Under the pieces are notes generated by a model. It was not told where the DNA came from, did no database searches, and saw nothing but the letters and a program-made list of their open reading frames with translations. 20,965 nucleotides of DNA from an uncultured Kiritimatiellota bacterium (lineage in GTDB: Bacteria > Verrucomicrobiota > Kiritimatiellia > RFP12 > UBA1067). Below are positions 1 through 7,940 of the stretch, in pieces (within the stretch, counting starts at the first letter, position 1; each line of letters starts with the position of its first letter). The DNA is taken from contig CAKULV010000050.1 in assembly GCA_934667425.1 (NCBI GenBank), positions 1-20,965 of the forward strand, given 5' to 3'. A program made the translations under genes and the position numbers.

Positions 1-92
1 GTGGGGATGTGCTGACGCTTGGCGATCAGCTTGTCGAGCTTCATGAGGCCGGCTTCCTTGGCCTTCGTGCGCATGTTAGCGAGTGATGGCAT
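1..92 (-). CDS. Partial CDS, N-terminus only, unknown product
   Basis: An open frame starts with ATG at 92 and runs off the left edge, giving about 30 residues beginning MPSLANMRTKAKEAG. The ribosome-binding site is clear: AAAGGAA lies 6 nt before the ATG. The start overlaps the end of the upstream amylase-family gene by 17 nt, so the gene should be translationally coupled and belong to the same operon. The visible segment is lysine/arginine-rich with no signal peptide, unlike the four exported proteins upstream, so a cytoplasmic protein is more likely. I do not recognise the family from so few residues. Confidence 0.6.
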   Translation of the reverse strand, partial: MPSLANMRTKAKEAGLMKLDKLIAKRQHIP

Positions 93-1470
93 TTTCTGTT
101 CCTTTAATGATGTATGAGTACGGGGCAAGCGTGCCTATGGCGGCGCCGCCGTCCGCCGGCTTGCCCGTCAGGTTCGCGGCCACGAGCATGGTACGCCCGT
201 CAAGCGTCCGCGTGAAGGCGATGATGCCGCTCTTCTCGCCGTCCGTCACCCACTCCATCGAGCCATCGCTCCAGATCGGATCCTCGTGGCGCATCTTCGC
301 GAGTTTCCTCAGGAGCGCAAGCCGGGACTGCCCGGCGGGCTGCAGCGCCCGCGCCCAGTCCACGGTCTTCGCCGCGCGGGACGGATGCTCGACCGGACCG
401 AAGAATGAGTTGAGGGAGTTGTCGGCAATCTCGTTGCCGTTGAATATGAGCGGAACGCCCCGGCGAAGGAACGTCAGAACGAACGCGGCGTTGCCGGCCT
501 CGACGGGCAGCACGCGGTCAAAGCGGCTGTCCCAGTCGTCCGCCGCCGTGTCGTGGTTGTCGAGGAAGCAGAACATGAGCGAACCCTTCGGAATCTTCGC
601 CTCGTAGTCGCGTACGCCCTGCATCCGTTCGGCGAGCGGCCTGTCCCCCTTCATGTACCAAGCGTTCGCCTCGGATTTGACGAGAGTGCCGCGCACGTTG
701 AAGCTCCACGGCCAGGCGTAGCAGGCGTCAAACGCCTTTTCCAGCCATTCCGGCTTTGTGCCTTCGTTGATCATGACGAGATCGGGGTTCACCTTCCGGC
801 ACGTCGTGACGGCTTCGACCCAGAAATCGATAGGCACCTGGTCGCCAACGTCGCAGCGAAAGCCGTCGCATCCGAGGCGCATCCAGTGCAGCATCGAGTC
901 GATGAGGTACTTCCGCACGCCCTTCGACTCGAAGTTCACGTAGGGGAACTTCCATTGCGTCGTCTTCACGGTGCCGTCGGGGTTTTTCCGGAAGGCATCC
1001 GGAAAGAGGTCTTTCAGCACGTTGTTCGGCCCGCAGTGCAGATACACGAGATCCATGTATACCTTCATGCCGAGCGCGTGGGCCTTGTCGCTGAACGACT
1101 TGAAGTCCGCGTCGGTGCCGTATTCCGGGTCGATCTTGCCGTAGTCGGAGATGCGGTAGGGATTCTTTGGGCTGCCGTAGCCGCTCCTGACCTGCCGCGG
1201 GCTCCACCCCGTGCGATCCATGTCGCGATCCATCTCCACGAACGGAGCAAGATACACGACGTCCACTCCGACCGAGCGCACGTGGTCGAGCATTTCCGCT
1301 GCGGCCCTGAAATTCCCGTCGCGCGTGAAGTTGCGCAGCACGATCTGGTAGACGACAGCCCGCTTCAGGTAATCCGGCGGCGGACGCGGCGCGGACGAAA
1401 GCGCATTCGGCAACAGGCTCGCCGCAAGCGTGAGGACCAAGACGGAAACCTTGAACGAGAATCTGCTCAT
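76..1470 (-). CDS. Secreted GH13 alpha-amylase-family glycoside hydrolase
   Basis: This is a 464-residue alpha-amylase-family (GH13) enzyme that would cleave or transfer alpha-linked glucans. Residues 1-26 form a signal peptide (MSRFSFKVSVLVLTLAASLL, cleavage near ALSS). The conserved GH13 regions are visible in order: region I around DLVYLH (140-145), region II GFRCD with Arg205 and the nucleophile Asp207, region III with the acid/base Glu236 in MINEG, and region IV FLDNHD with Asp307. A short all-beta C-terminal domain follows (about 400-464). Region I lacks the usual Asn before His, so subfamily and substrate are open. An in-frame ATG at 1491 is possible, but GGAGGGTGAT lies inside that extension and better serves the ATG at 1470. 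The gene sits just after the serine hydrolase and overlaps the next gene by 17 nt. Length is short for a classical amylase. Confidence 0.88.
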   Translation of the reverse strand: MSRFSFKVSVLVLTLAASLLPNALSSAPRPPPDYLKRAVVYQIVLRNFTRDGNFRAAAEMLDHVRSVGVDVVYLAPFVEMDRDMDRTGWSPRQVRSGYGSPKNPYRISDYGKIDPEYGTDADFKSFSDKAHALGMKVYMDLVYLHCGPNNVLKDLFPDAFRKNPDGTVKTTQWKFPYVNFESKGVRKYLIDSMLHWMRLGCDGFRCDVGDQVPIDFWVEAVTTCRKVNPDLVMINEGTKPEWLEKAFDACYAWPWSFNVRGTLVKSEANAWYMKGDRPLAERMQGVRDYEAKIPKGSLMFCFLDNHDTAADDWDSRFDRVLPVEAGNAAFVLTFLRRGVPLIFNGNEIADNSLNSFFGPVEHPSRAAKTVDWARALQPAGQSRLALLRKLAKMRHEDPIWSDGSMEWVTDGEKSGIIAFTRTLDGRTMLVAANLTGKPADGGAAIGTLAPYSYIIKGTENAITR

Positions 1471-1497
1471 GATGGCAATATCACCCTCCATCTCATT

Positions 1498-2568
1498 TTA
1501 CTGCCGCAGCGATTCGGACATCATGGCAAGCAGACGGCAATGCCCTTCATACGCCTTGAGCCTATCGCCTGTGCGGTTGGTCAGCACAACCCCCGCAAAC
1601 CCGTTTACTGGATCAACTGCAATAGTGTTGCCGGTGAAGCCCCCGTGCGCAATTGTCGCCGCACTCCAGCCTGCCGGACGATGGACGCCCGCGCTCATGT
1701 CCCAGCCAAAGCTGCGCCGCTTGCCGCCCTTCTCCCAACAGGGCGTGAACAGAAGGTCATAGTAGGCTTTCGGGAATGTCCGCCGCGCAATCAGATCGTC
1801 CGCGAACTTCAGCATGTCCCTTGCCGTCGAAAACGCCGAACCGTTGCCGAGCGCCCATGGATAGACGCGGGCAGACTCGTCTCCATGCGTTCCCGCAGGG
1901 AGACAGCCGTTCACAAACGTCTCCACCGTGCGCGGATTGCCGACTATCTCGTGCCAGCAGGTGTCGCGCATGCCAAGCGGCTCCCAAAGAAGCCTGCGCG
2001 CCGCCGTCTCGAGATCCAGTCCCGTAATATGCTCGACGATCCGCCCGAGATAGATGTAGTTCGAGCAGGCGTACTCGAACCTCTCGCCGCGCCGCCGCAC
2101 CGGACGCTTCGCGTAAAGCTCCCGGTCGAACGTCTTCCGGTCGGCGACAATGTACGGCTTCGAGTTGTCGAAGCCTCCCGTATGCGTAGCCAAGTCGCGC
2201 ACGGTGATCATGCAATTCCCTTTCGCGAGCACGTGTTCCGGCAGGTAGTGCGTGAACGGCGCATCGGGATCGAGACGGCCATCTGCCGCCAACAGCGCAC
2301 ACAGGCCTGCCGTGAACGTCTTGCCAACGCTCGCGAGATCGAAGATGCAGTCCTCCTCCATCGGCGTCGAAACGGGGTGGCGCGTCCGTTCGCCGGCCGC
2401 GTAGAGAGGCCCGCCCACGGTTCCGCACACGCAGCCCGCCATAAGCCCTTCGGCGATCTGGCGGCGCAGTTCGCCGTAAACGGCGTCCCGCCTGGCGCAT
2501 CGCGCCGATGCGCACCCCGCAACCGCGAACGCGGCGCATTCACCCAGAAATGTTCGTCTTCCCGTCAT
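1498..2568 (-). CDS. Serine hydrolase, class C beta-lactamase/esterase family, Tat-lipoprotein-like
   Basis: A 356-residue member of the beta-lactamase-related serine hydrolase family (PBP4*/EstB type). The catalytic SxxK is Ser80-Val-Gly-Lys83, the tyrosine motif is Tyr166-Ala-Cys (the Y-x-C variant of YxN), and the third motif is HGG at 308-310, followed by FTGNTIAVDP as in this family. The N-terminus has twin arginines (GRRTFL, 4-8) and a lipobox-like VAGC with Cys19, so export by Tat and lipid anchoring are plausible. The ATG at 2568 overlaps the TGA of the upstream hydrolase (ATGA); a longer frame upstream is arginine-rich read-through and was dropped. Among glycosidases such enzymes are often esterases removing acyl groups, but peptidase or transesterase activity is equally possible. 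True antibiotic resistance is unlikely. Confidence 0.85.
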   Translation of the reverse strand: MTGRRTFLGECAAFAVAGCASARCARRDAVYGELRRQIAEGLMAGCVCGTVGGPLYAAGERTRHPVSTPMEEDCIFDLASVGKTFTAGLCALLAADGRLDPDAPFTHYLPEHVLAKGNCMITVRDLATHTGGFDNSKPYIVADRKTFDRELYAKRPVRRRGERFEYACSNYIYLGRIVEHITGLDLETAARRLLWEPLGMRDTCWHEIVGNPRTVETFVNGCLPAGTHGDESARVYPWALGNGSAFSTARDMLKFADDLIARRTFPKAYYDLLFTPCWEKGGKRRSFGWDMSAGVHRPAGWSAATIAHGGFTGNTIAVDPVNGFAGVVLTNRTGDRLKAYEGHCRLLAMMSESLRQ

Positions 2569-4409
2569 CTTGCCGGATCCCTTCCGCCTTTCTCTTGGCT
2601 TTTCCTTCGCTGATACATCTCGCGGGCGACGGCCCGAGCGGACTCGACGAGTTCCGGATACGGAGCGTCCGTGCCGGTCAGGAAGCCGATCTGGTAGTTC
2701 TCGCCGTCCGCGCGTCCGGTGAGCGGCTGGTCGCGCCACTGGAACCAGTGCGCCCCGACGACGCGCGGATGGTCAAGGCAGCTCTCCACGTACTCCCGGT
2801 AGGCTCTGGCCCGGGCGGCCTGGTCGCGCGTCGCGACAAGCCCGGTATGGAAAAGCCCTCGGTCGAGCGCCCCGAAATGGAACTCGCCGATTATCATCGG
2901 ACGGTCAACCGCCCCATCCGGCAGGTCGCGATCGAATTGCCGGGCGTAGACGTTCACGGACACCACGTCGCAGTGCCTCGCCGCCGCACGGTATACGTCC
3001 TCCGTCCCCCATGCTATGCGGCCGCCGAGATAGAGGTGGTTGGGCAGCTCCTCGTGTACGATCCGCGCGACGGTGGCGAAGTAGGTCTCTGCGACCTGCG
3101 CGAGATCGGGCAGACCGTTCCACGAAAGCTCGTTGTCCACGAACACGCCAATGCACCACGGATCGTTCCGCATCACCTTCGCAAGCTCACGCGCCCGCGT
3201 CCTGAGAATCCTCTCGAACTCCGGATTCTCCGGATCGGGCAGAGGCCCCCACCATCCCTTCGAGCCGGCCCGGCGCGGCGCCCCGTGCGTATTGAGCGTG
3301 ACCGTGTAGGGTGTGCGGCGGAGCTTCCAGACGAGCGGACTCGACCAGTTCGCGATCGTGTTGAGCCCCCAGGCGCGCAGGCGACGATGGGCGAGACCGG
3401 CGGAGTGCATCATCCCGTCCGCACCATACTTTCGGAGCACATTCGCCGCCACGAAATCGTATGTCGCATACGGCACATGGTTCGTATCGGCGTAGAAGCC
3501 GTGCGCGGCCTTGCTTTTCCGCACTCCCCAGAAACGGACGAACGTTGGATCGTCCCGCGGTGGTATCGATTCAAAGTAGTTCTCGCGGAATCCTACGCCC
3601 GTCGCGCTCCAGCCCGGCTCGACGCAATCTACTCCGTGCGACCAGAAGAGACGTCCCTCCGGATCAACGAGCCACCAGACGCCGCCGACCTTCTCAGTCC
3701 GGAAGAACCCGGTAGCCGCAAGTTGAGGACCGTTCGCCCAGCCGCCCCAACGGTCGCGATCCGCCGCCGGACCACCCGCGTTCGCCGCAAGCCAGGCCGC
3801 CTCCGCCTCTCGCGCGGCAGCCAAGTCGGCATCGCCGTGAGCCTTGCCCGGCCAATCGCCGTGCGCGAACTGTCCGTATCGGTCGACGAACGGGAAGAAC
3901 GTCTTGGCCTCGTATGTAACCACATCGCGCGGAACAGCATCCTGAACTGTGACGCGGCGCACATCGAACGAATCTGGCGCCGTCCCCTTCGCGACAAAGA
4001 CGTGCAGACTCGTCACCTCGCGCAGATCGAAAAGGTTTGAGCCGATTCCGGGCGCGATCGGGTAGCCGTTCATACCAACGAACTTTAGAGGCGCGTCCAG
4101 CCGCCATGGCTCTGGCCGCAGGTCGCAGCGGATCACGCCCGCAGCGCGTGGCGCGAGCGCGATGCCGCCGCCGGGCGAACGTCCCTGGAGGGCGCGGCTC
4201 TTCACGCTCAGCGTGACATGAAGCACACGGTCGAGCCGGTTGGAGACCTCGACGGCGAGTTCGCCCGCGTCCGTGAGATCCACGGAACCATGCGCCGCAT
4301 TGACGTGTTGGCCCGGCCACGGATGATCCGCCGCCGTAGGCGCGACAACGAACGCCTCGCCAGGGAACAGCAGCCGCGCCGCCGCAAACAAGAAGCCAAG
4401 GATTCCCAT
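2565..4409 (-). CDS. GH50-agarase-like glycoside hydrolase (clan GH-A)
   Basis: A 614-residue enzyme that looks like proteins annotated as beta-agarase (GH50-like). Residues about 35-165 form a beta-rich, carbohydrate-module-like domain; about 170-600 form a TIM barrel. The stretch FFPFVDRYGQFAHGDWPGK (171-189), WWLVDPEGRLFWSHG (245-259) and GWWGPLPDPENPEF (385-398) are family hallmarks. The acid/base is probably Glu427 in VDNELSW and the nucleophile Glu509 in MIIGEFHFG. GH50 enzymes cleave beta-1,4 links in agarose, but in gut or freshwater PVC bacteria relatives may act on other galactans, so the substrate is unproven. The N-terminus is hydrophobic (MGILGFLFAAARLLF), suggesting export. The start sits 4 nt after the preceding stop, with AAGGTAGGA as ribosome-binding site. 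It is second in the operon. Confidence 0.83.
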   Translation of the reverse strand: MGILGFLFAAARLLFPGEAFVVAPTAADHPWPGQHVNAAHGSVDLTDAGELAVEVSNRLDRVLHVTLSVKSRALQGRSPGGGIALAPRAAGVIRCDLRPEPWRLDAPLKFVGMNGYPIAPGIGSNLFDLREVTSLHVFVAKGTAPDSFDVRRVTVQDAVPRDVVTYEAKTFFPFVDRYGQFAHGDWPGKAHGDADLAAAREAEAAWLAANAGGPAADRDRWGGWANGPQLAATGFFRTEKVGGVWWLVDPEGRLFWSHGVDCVEPGWSATGVGFRENYFESIPPRDDPTFVRFWGVRKSKAAHGFYADTNHVPYATYDFVAANVLRKYGADGMMHSAGLAHRRLRAWGLNTIANWSSPLVWKLRRTPYTVTLNTHGAPRRAGSKGWWGPLPDPENPEFERILRTRARELAKVMRNDPWCIGVFVDNELSWNGLPDLAQVAETYFATVARIVHEELPNHLYLGGRIAWGTEDVYRAAARHCDVVSVNVYARQFDRDLPDGAVDRPMIIGEFHFGALDRGLFHTGLVATRDQAARARAYREYVESCLDHPRVVGAHWFQWRDQPLTGRADGENYQIGFLTGTDAPYPELVESARAVAREMYQRRKSQEKGGRDPAR

Positions 4410-4412
4410 GTC

Positions 4413-6488
4413 CTACCTTATGCTCATAACGCCACCGTACAGATTTCCGACCTGTATCTTCCCCTCGCCGTCAACATAGCCGCCCATACCCATGCGCGCA
4501 AGCTTCGTGGACGTGTAGCGTCCGCGCACGAGAGACGTGCCTCCCAGCGCCAGAGACTCGCCGCGCAGGACGATCCCCTTCGGAATCTCGACCGACGTAT
4601 TCTTCGCGAACGTCAGCGCACCCCAGCCCTGCGACGACGGACACGCCACCTTGCCCGCGTTCACCGTCAGCCCGCAGTCGCGACGATCGGCCATGCCCGA
4701 CAGGCGAACAACCTTCTTGGTGGGCGAATTGACCACGAGATTCGCATTGACGTCCGCGAACTCGGCGTCAAACGGCGTCCATTCCGGCTTGTTCCAGTCG
4801 GAGGTCAGATAAGTGACCGTCTTGCCGGGCGCGTGGATTACGCCCTTGAAGCACGGCCACTCCCACTGGCTGTAGATCGTGAAGTCCGCATCGGCCGTCA
4901 CCGTTCCCAGGTTGACGAACGACCCGCTTGTGCGGATGGGATGGGTTGCATCGTGTCCATAGATTACGACAGGCTGCGTGTTCGTAGAGCAGTAGGCCTG
5001 CGGGAACCAGCACCCGCTGCCCGTGATCTCGATCGTTCCCGCGCCAAGGCCGTCCGTCATGTAGTTGAGACCCTCACCCGTCATCTTCTCCACGAGCTGC
5101 CCCGCCTCGATCCGCACGCCGCCCGTGAGCAGGTACTTGCCGCCCGTCGTCCAGGCCTTCGCGCCCCGTTTCACGAACTTGCCCGATCCCGAAAGGACGA
5201 GCGGGCCCGTCACGGCGCCGTAGCAGTCCGCCGTCAGTCCGCCTTCGCCGATATCCACCGTCTCGGCGGCGAACGCGACGTCATTTGGGATGATCGCGGT
5301 GTCGCCGCTCGCCGGGGCTTCCTTCGTTTCCCAGTTCGCCGCCGCGCTCCACTGGCCCGTCGCCCCGCCCGTCCACATCTTTATCGACGAATCGACCGTC
5401 ATTTTCTTCAAGCCTGAAATAGCGTTGCCAACATTCGCCGTACTCACATCACCACTCGCCGTAATGGCGCCGTTGTAGGCGAAGCCACGAATCGTGTAGT
5501 CATATTTGTCGATGTTCAGCCGCACCTTGTCGCCAGCCCCGCCATCGTCAATGCTCACGAACGACGTCGGCTGCAGGTTGCCGCTTCCGAGCAGGTCGAC
5601 CTTCGCGCCCGTATTCTCGATCACGAGGCGACCGCCCCACACGGCATCGCCCGCCATCTCCAAAAGCCGCTTGCTCCGAAACGTCAGCGTATTGCACGGA
5701 TTGCGCGAGACGCCCTTGAGCTGGACGCATAGCTGCGCCGTGTCGACGATCAGGTTTGCATCCACCTCGTCGTTCAGGAAGACCGTGTTCCATTCGCTCC
5801 GCGCACTCGTCAGCGAGACTGTCTTGCCGGGCGCGGAAATCTTGCCGAGGGTGATCGTCCCTTCGTAGTATTCGATATCCCAAGAGAAGTCACTGTCGCT
5901 TGTGACGGATCCCGTCCATTTCGGGGACGACGTTCCTCCAATTGAAAGAGCCTTTCCTGTCGCATGGTTCGTAATCACGACGGGGTTGTTGAATGTGCCC
6001 GGTGTCCCATAGAGGCGCAAAACGCCCGTGCCAGAGACGGTAACCGTCCCTGCGCCAAGCATCGTCTGCGAATCCTTGCCGTCGAGAGGTTTTCCCCACC
6101 CCGTCTTCCCGCTCATCAATACGGTGAACTGGCCTTCCTTCACCTGTACGCCGCCCTTGAACTCGCCATAAGTGAGGGCGGCGAAGTTTATTGTGCCAGC
6201 GCCCATCTTGACGAGGTCGCCAGATCCCTTCATCGCAGTGCCAATCCTCACGGTTGCCGTATTCGAGATGGTCAGCCCCGCCCCAAGGTCAACCTTGTCC
6301 GTCAATGTCACGGCATCGTTGAAGACGGCCACGTCGCCCGTCGTCGGCACGGCGCCCGCATCCCAGTTGTTCGTCGTGTTCCAGTTGCCGCTTGTCGTCG
6401 CGCCGCCGATCCAGGTCATGGTCTTTGCATGCACGGACAGGCTCGCGAGGGAAGCCGCCGCAAACAGGCCAATTGTCAATCGCTTCAT
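4413..6488 (-). CDS. Secreted autotransporter-type beta-strand repeat protein, internally duplicated
   Basis: A 691-residue exported protein, first gene of the operon. Residues 1-21 are a signal peptide (MKRLTIGLFAAASLASLSVHA). The mature protein consists of two homologous halves of about 345 residues. Each opens with a W-G-G-A-T...G.W....NW....P..GD motif (26-52 and 372-396), then a KGSGDLVK/SGSGKFVK strand, GLGAGT-like strands, SAPGKTV/HAPGKTV, and a DANLIV/NANLVV strand. The Gly/Thr/Val-rich pattern predicts a stacked beta-helix or beta-solenoid, as in autotransporter-associated beta-strand repeat proteins of Verrucomicrobia. No beta-barrel translocator and no PEP-CTERM anchor is visible; the end is YVDGEGKIQVGNL. 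A polysaccharide-binding or surface-scaffold role is inferred only from context. The ribosome-binding site AAGGA is 7 nt before ATG. Confidence 0.8.
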   Translation of the reverse strand: MKRLTIGLFAAASLASLSVHAKTMTWIGGATTSGNWNTTNNWDAGAVPTTGDVAVFNDAVTLTDKVDLGAGLTISNTATVRIGTAMKGSGDLVKMGAGTINFAALTYGEFKGGVQVKEGQFTVLMSGKTGWGKPLDGKDSQTMLGAGTVTVSGTGVLRLYGTPGTFNNPVVITNHATGKALSIGGTSSPKWTGSVTSDSDFSWDIEYYEGTITLGKISAPGKTVSLTSARSEWNTVFLNDEVDANLIVDTAQLCVQLKGVSRNPCNTLTFRSKRLLEMAGDAVWGGRLVIENTGAKVDLLGSGNLQPTSFVSIDDGGAGDKVRLNIDKYDYTIRGFAYNGAITASGDVSTANVGNAISGLKKMTVDSSIKMWTGGATGQWSAAANWETKEAPASGDTAIIPNDVAFAAETVDIGEGGLTADCYGAVTGPLVLSGSGKFVKRGAKAWTTGGKYLLTGGVRIEAGQLVEKMTGEGLNYMTDGLGAGTIEITGSGCWFPQAYCSTNTQPVVIYGHDATHPIRTSGSFVNLGTVTADADFTIYSQWEWPCFKGVIHAPGKTVTYLTSDWNKPEWTPFDAEFADVNANLVVNSPTKKVVRLSGMADRRDCGLTVNAGKVACPSSQGWGALTFAKNTSVEIPKGIVLRGESLALGGTSLVRGRYTSTKLARMGMGGYVDGEGKIQVGNLYGGVMSIR

Positions 6489-6561
6489 TTTGCATTCCTT
6501 TCTGGCTTGGCGCGGGCGTCACATTGCCACAAAACCGTACACACCCCGCGCAACGCCCCAC

Positions 6562-6567
6562 ATGATA
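6562..6567 (-). promoter_or_regulatory. Possible extended -10 promoter of the hydrolase operon
   Basis: Read on the minus strand, TTTGATATCAT contains an extended -10 (TGn followed by TATCAT). No good -35 lies 17 bp upstream. It would give a leader of about 65 nt before the ATG at 6488. The same TTTGATA.CAT pattern occurs in the promoter proposed near 10690. Confidence 0.35.
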
Positions 6568-6694
6568 TCAAATGCCCGTGCAAAAAAGAATCCACTTTCA
6601 GGCAAGATAAACTCATCTTTTCGGCAACTTTTTCGAGGTTTGCAACTGACTCTCCTTTGTCGCGTCTACAACGAAACCCACCGCATGGTGTTAC

Positions 6695-6716
6695 CAATAC
6701 AATGCGCATTGTATTG
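6695..6716. promoter_or_regulatory. Perfect 22-bp palindromic operator candidate
   Basis: The half-site CAATACAATGC is followed immediately by its exact reverse complement, a 22-bp palindrome with no mismatch. It overlaps the -35 hexamer of the regulator gene's promoter and lies in the 264-bp gap between divergent transcripts. Position and symmetry fit a dimeric LacI/XylR-type operator for autoregulation and perhaps control of the divergent operon. Confidence 0.65.
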
Positions 6717-6737
6717 CAAATAAAATACTGGTATACT
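6709..6737 (+). promoter_or_regulatory. Promoter of the XylR-type regulator gene
   Basis: A -35 TTGTAT (6709-6714), a 17-bp spacer and a -10 TATACT (6732-6737), preceded by an extended-10 TGG. The -35 is inside the perfect palindrome. The predicted transcript start near 6744 leaves only about 9 nt before the ATG at 6753. Confidence 0.65.
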
Positions 6738-6752
6738 CTGCATTCAAAAGAC

Positions 6753-7925
6753 ATGAAGCGCATATTCATCGCCCTGAAAATGGCGAGCATCGCCGGGCAG
6801 GAAAAGCTCTCCGGGATTTTCCGCTTTCTCCATGACGCCCGCCAGGCCGACGCTCCCCACGCCCATGCCGACTGGGACATCACGCTCGTCCGCACAGCTG
6901 CCGAATTCACGCCCAACCGCATGCGCGAGGCGCTTGCCGGAAACTACGATGGATTCATCGTCTCCATTCCCGACACGGAAGATACCGCCGCCATCCTTGC
7001 CGCAACAGACATACCGACCATTGTCATGGACATCCACGATCCTGCCCTCTCGGCCCGCACGGCGAACATCGTCTTCATACGCAATTCGCCGAAGGAGATC
7101 GGGCGCGCGGCGGCGGACTTCCTGCTTTCCACAGGCAGATGCCGCTCCTATGCATTCGCGCACAGCCCTGTCGCAACCGCGTGGAGTACAGGGCGATTCA
7201 AGTCGTTCAAGGCGACGCTTCTGGATCATGGCCTATGGTGCCACGAGCTTGCGGCCTTGAAAGATCTGGCGAAGCTGGAACGCCCGATCGGCATATTTGC
7301 CGCGAACGACGACCGGGGATACGACGTGCTGGAATACTGCAGGCGGCACCGCATGCGCGTCCCAGAGGATGCGCTGGTCATAGGCACCGACAACGACACG
7401 CTCATCTGCGAGAACTGCCGCCCTGCGCTCACCTCCATCCAGCCCGACTTCGAGCAGGAAGGCTTCCTTGCGGCAAAGACGCTTGCTGAACTGATGGCGG
7501 CGGCCTCATCCGTCCATGCTCGCCACATTTCCGCCGTCCCGCCAACATGCTTCGTAGGCGTCAAGACAATCGTGAGACGATCCTCGACGGCCGAAGTGTC
7601 CCAGGCCGGGAAACTCGTCCAAAAGGCCATCGCCTTCATCAGGAAGAACGCCCTTCGGGGAATATCCGTCGAAGATGTCGTGCGCCATCTCGGCTGTTCC
7701 CGCCGTCTGGCCGATCTCCGCTTCCGCGAACTGCAGGGGGCAAGCATCGGCGAGACGATCATTTCGTTCCGCCTCGAGGAAGTCAAGCATCTGCTGAAGA
7801 CCACTCGCGATCCGATAGACAAGATCGCCATTGACTGCGGATACGGGAATCCGAACTACCTCAAGAACCTGTTCAAGAAACGCTTCGGCCTTACCATGCG
7901 CAGCTTCCGCAAGGAACTCACATAG
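6753..7925 (+). CDS. XylR-type transcriptional regulator (LacI-like sensor + AraC HTH)
   Basis: A 390-residue regulator. Residues about 1-275 match the periplasmic-binding-protein-like sugar sensor fold: IFIALKM at the start, PIGIFAANDDRGYDVLEYCR (178-197), VIGTDNDTLICE (209-220) and a SIQPDFEQEGFLAAKTL stretch (228-244), all typical of XylR relatives. Residues about 285-390 are an AraC/XylS DNA-binding domain with two helix-turn-helices, the second in IAIDCGYGNPNYLKNLFKKRFG (358-379). It is probably a cytoplasmic one-component sensor of a sugar or oligosaccharide, controlling the divergent hydrolase operon and itself. The start was chosen because IFIALKM aligns with the family's first strand; upstream in-frame ATG at 6702 lies inside the operator. 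Only a weak AAAAG precedes the ATG. Confidence 0.88.
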   Translation: MKRIFIALKMASIAGQEKLSGIFRFLHDARQADAPHAHADWDITLVRTAAEFTPNRMREALAGNYDGFIVSIPDTEDTAAILAATDIPTIVMDIHDPALSARTANIVFIRNSPKEIGRAAADFLLSTGRCRSYAFAHSPVATAWSTGRFKSFKATLLDHGLWCHELAALKDLAKLERPIGIFAANDDRGYDVLEYCRRHRMRVPEDALVIGTDNDTLICENCRPALTSIQPDFEQEGFLAAKTLAELMAAASSVHARHISAVPPTCFVGVKTIVRRSSTAEVSQAGKLVQKAIAFIRKNALRGISVEDVVRHLGCSRRLADLRFRELQGASIGETIISFRLEEVKHLLKTTRDPIDKIAIDCGYGNPNYLKNLFKKRFGLTMRSFRKELT

Positions 7926-7940
7926 CGATACTGTCACACA

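Noticed and set aside
1498..2568. Serine hydrolase as an antibiotic-resistance beta-lactamase
   Set aside because: Motifs Y-A-C and HGG and the context within glycan genes fit the esterase/PBP-like branch; nothing indicates resistance.
553..4040. Long plus-strand open frames at 553-2613 and 2508-4040, opposite the hydrolase genes
   Set aside because: They are antisense shadows of GC-rich coding sequence; the translations are arginine/histidine-rich without any domain, while the minus strand carries recognisable catalytic motifs.
6702..6752. In-frame ATG at 6702 as an earlier start of the regulator
   Set aside because: It lies inside the palindrome and upstream of the predicted -10, so it would not be transcribed from that promoter; the family alignment begins at 6753.
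6485..6922. 145-codon minus-strand frame across the divergent promoter region
   Set aside because: Covers the operator, promoters and the regulator's start; the translation shows no domain, and the true operon start at 6488 has a good binding site.
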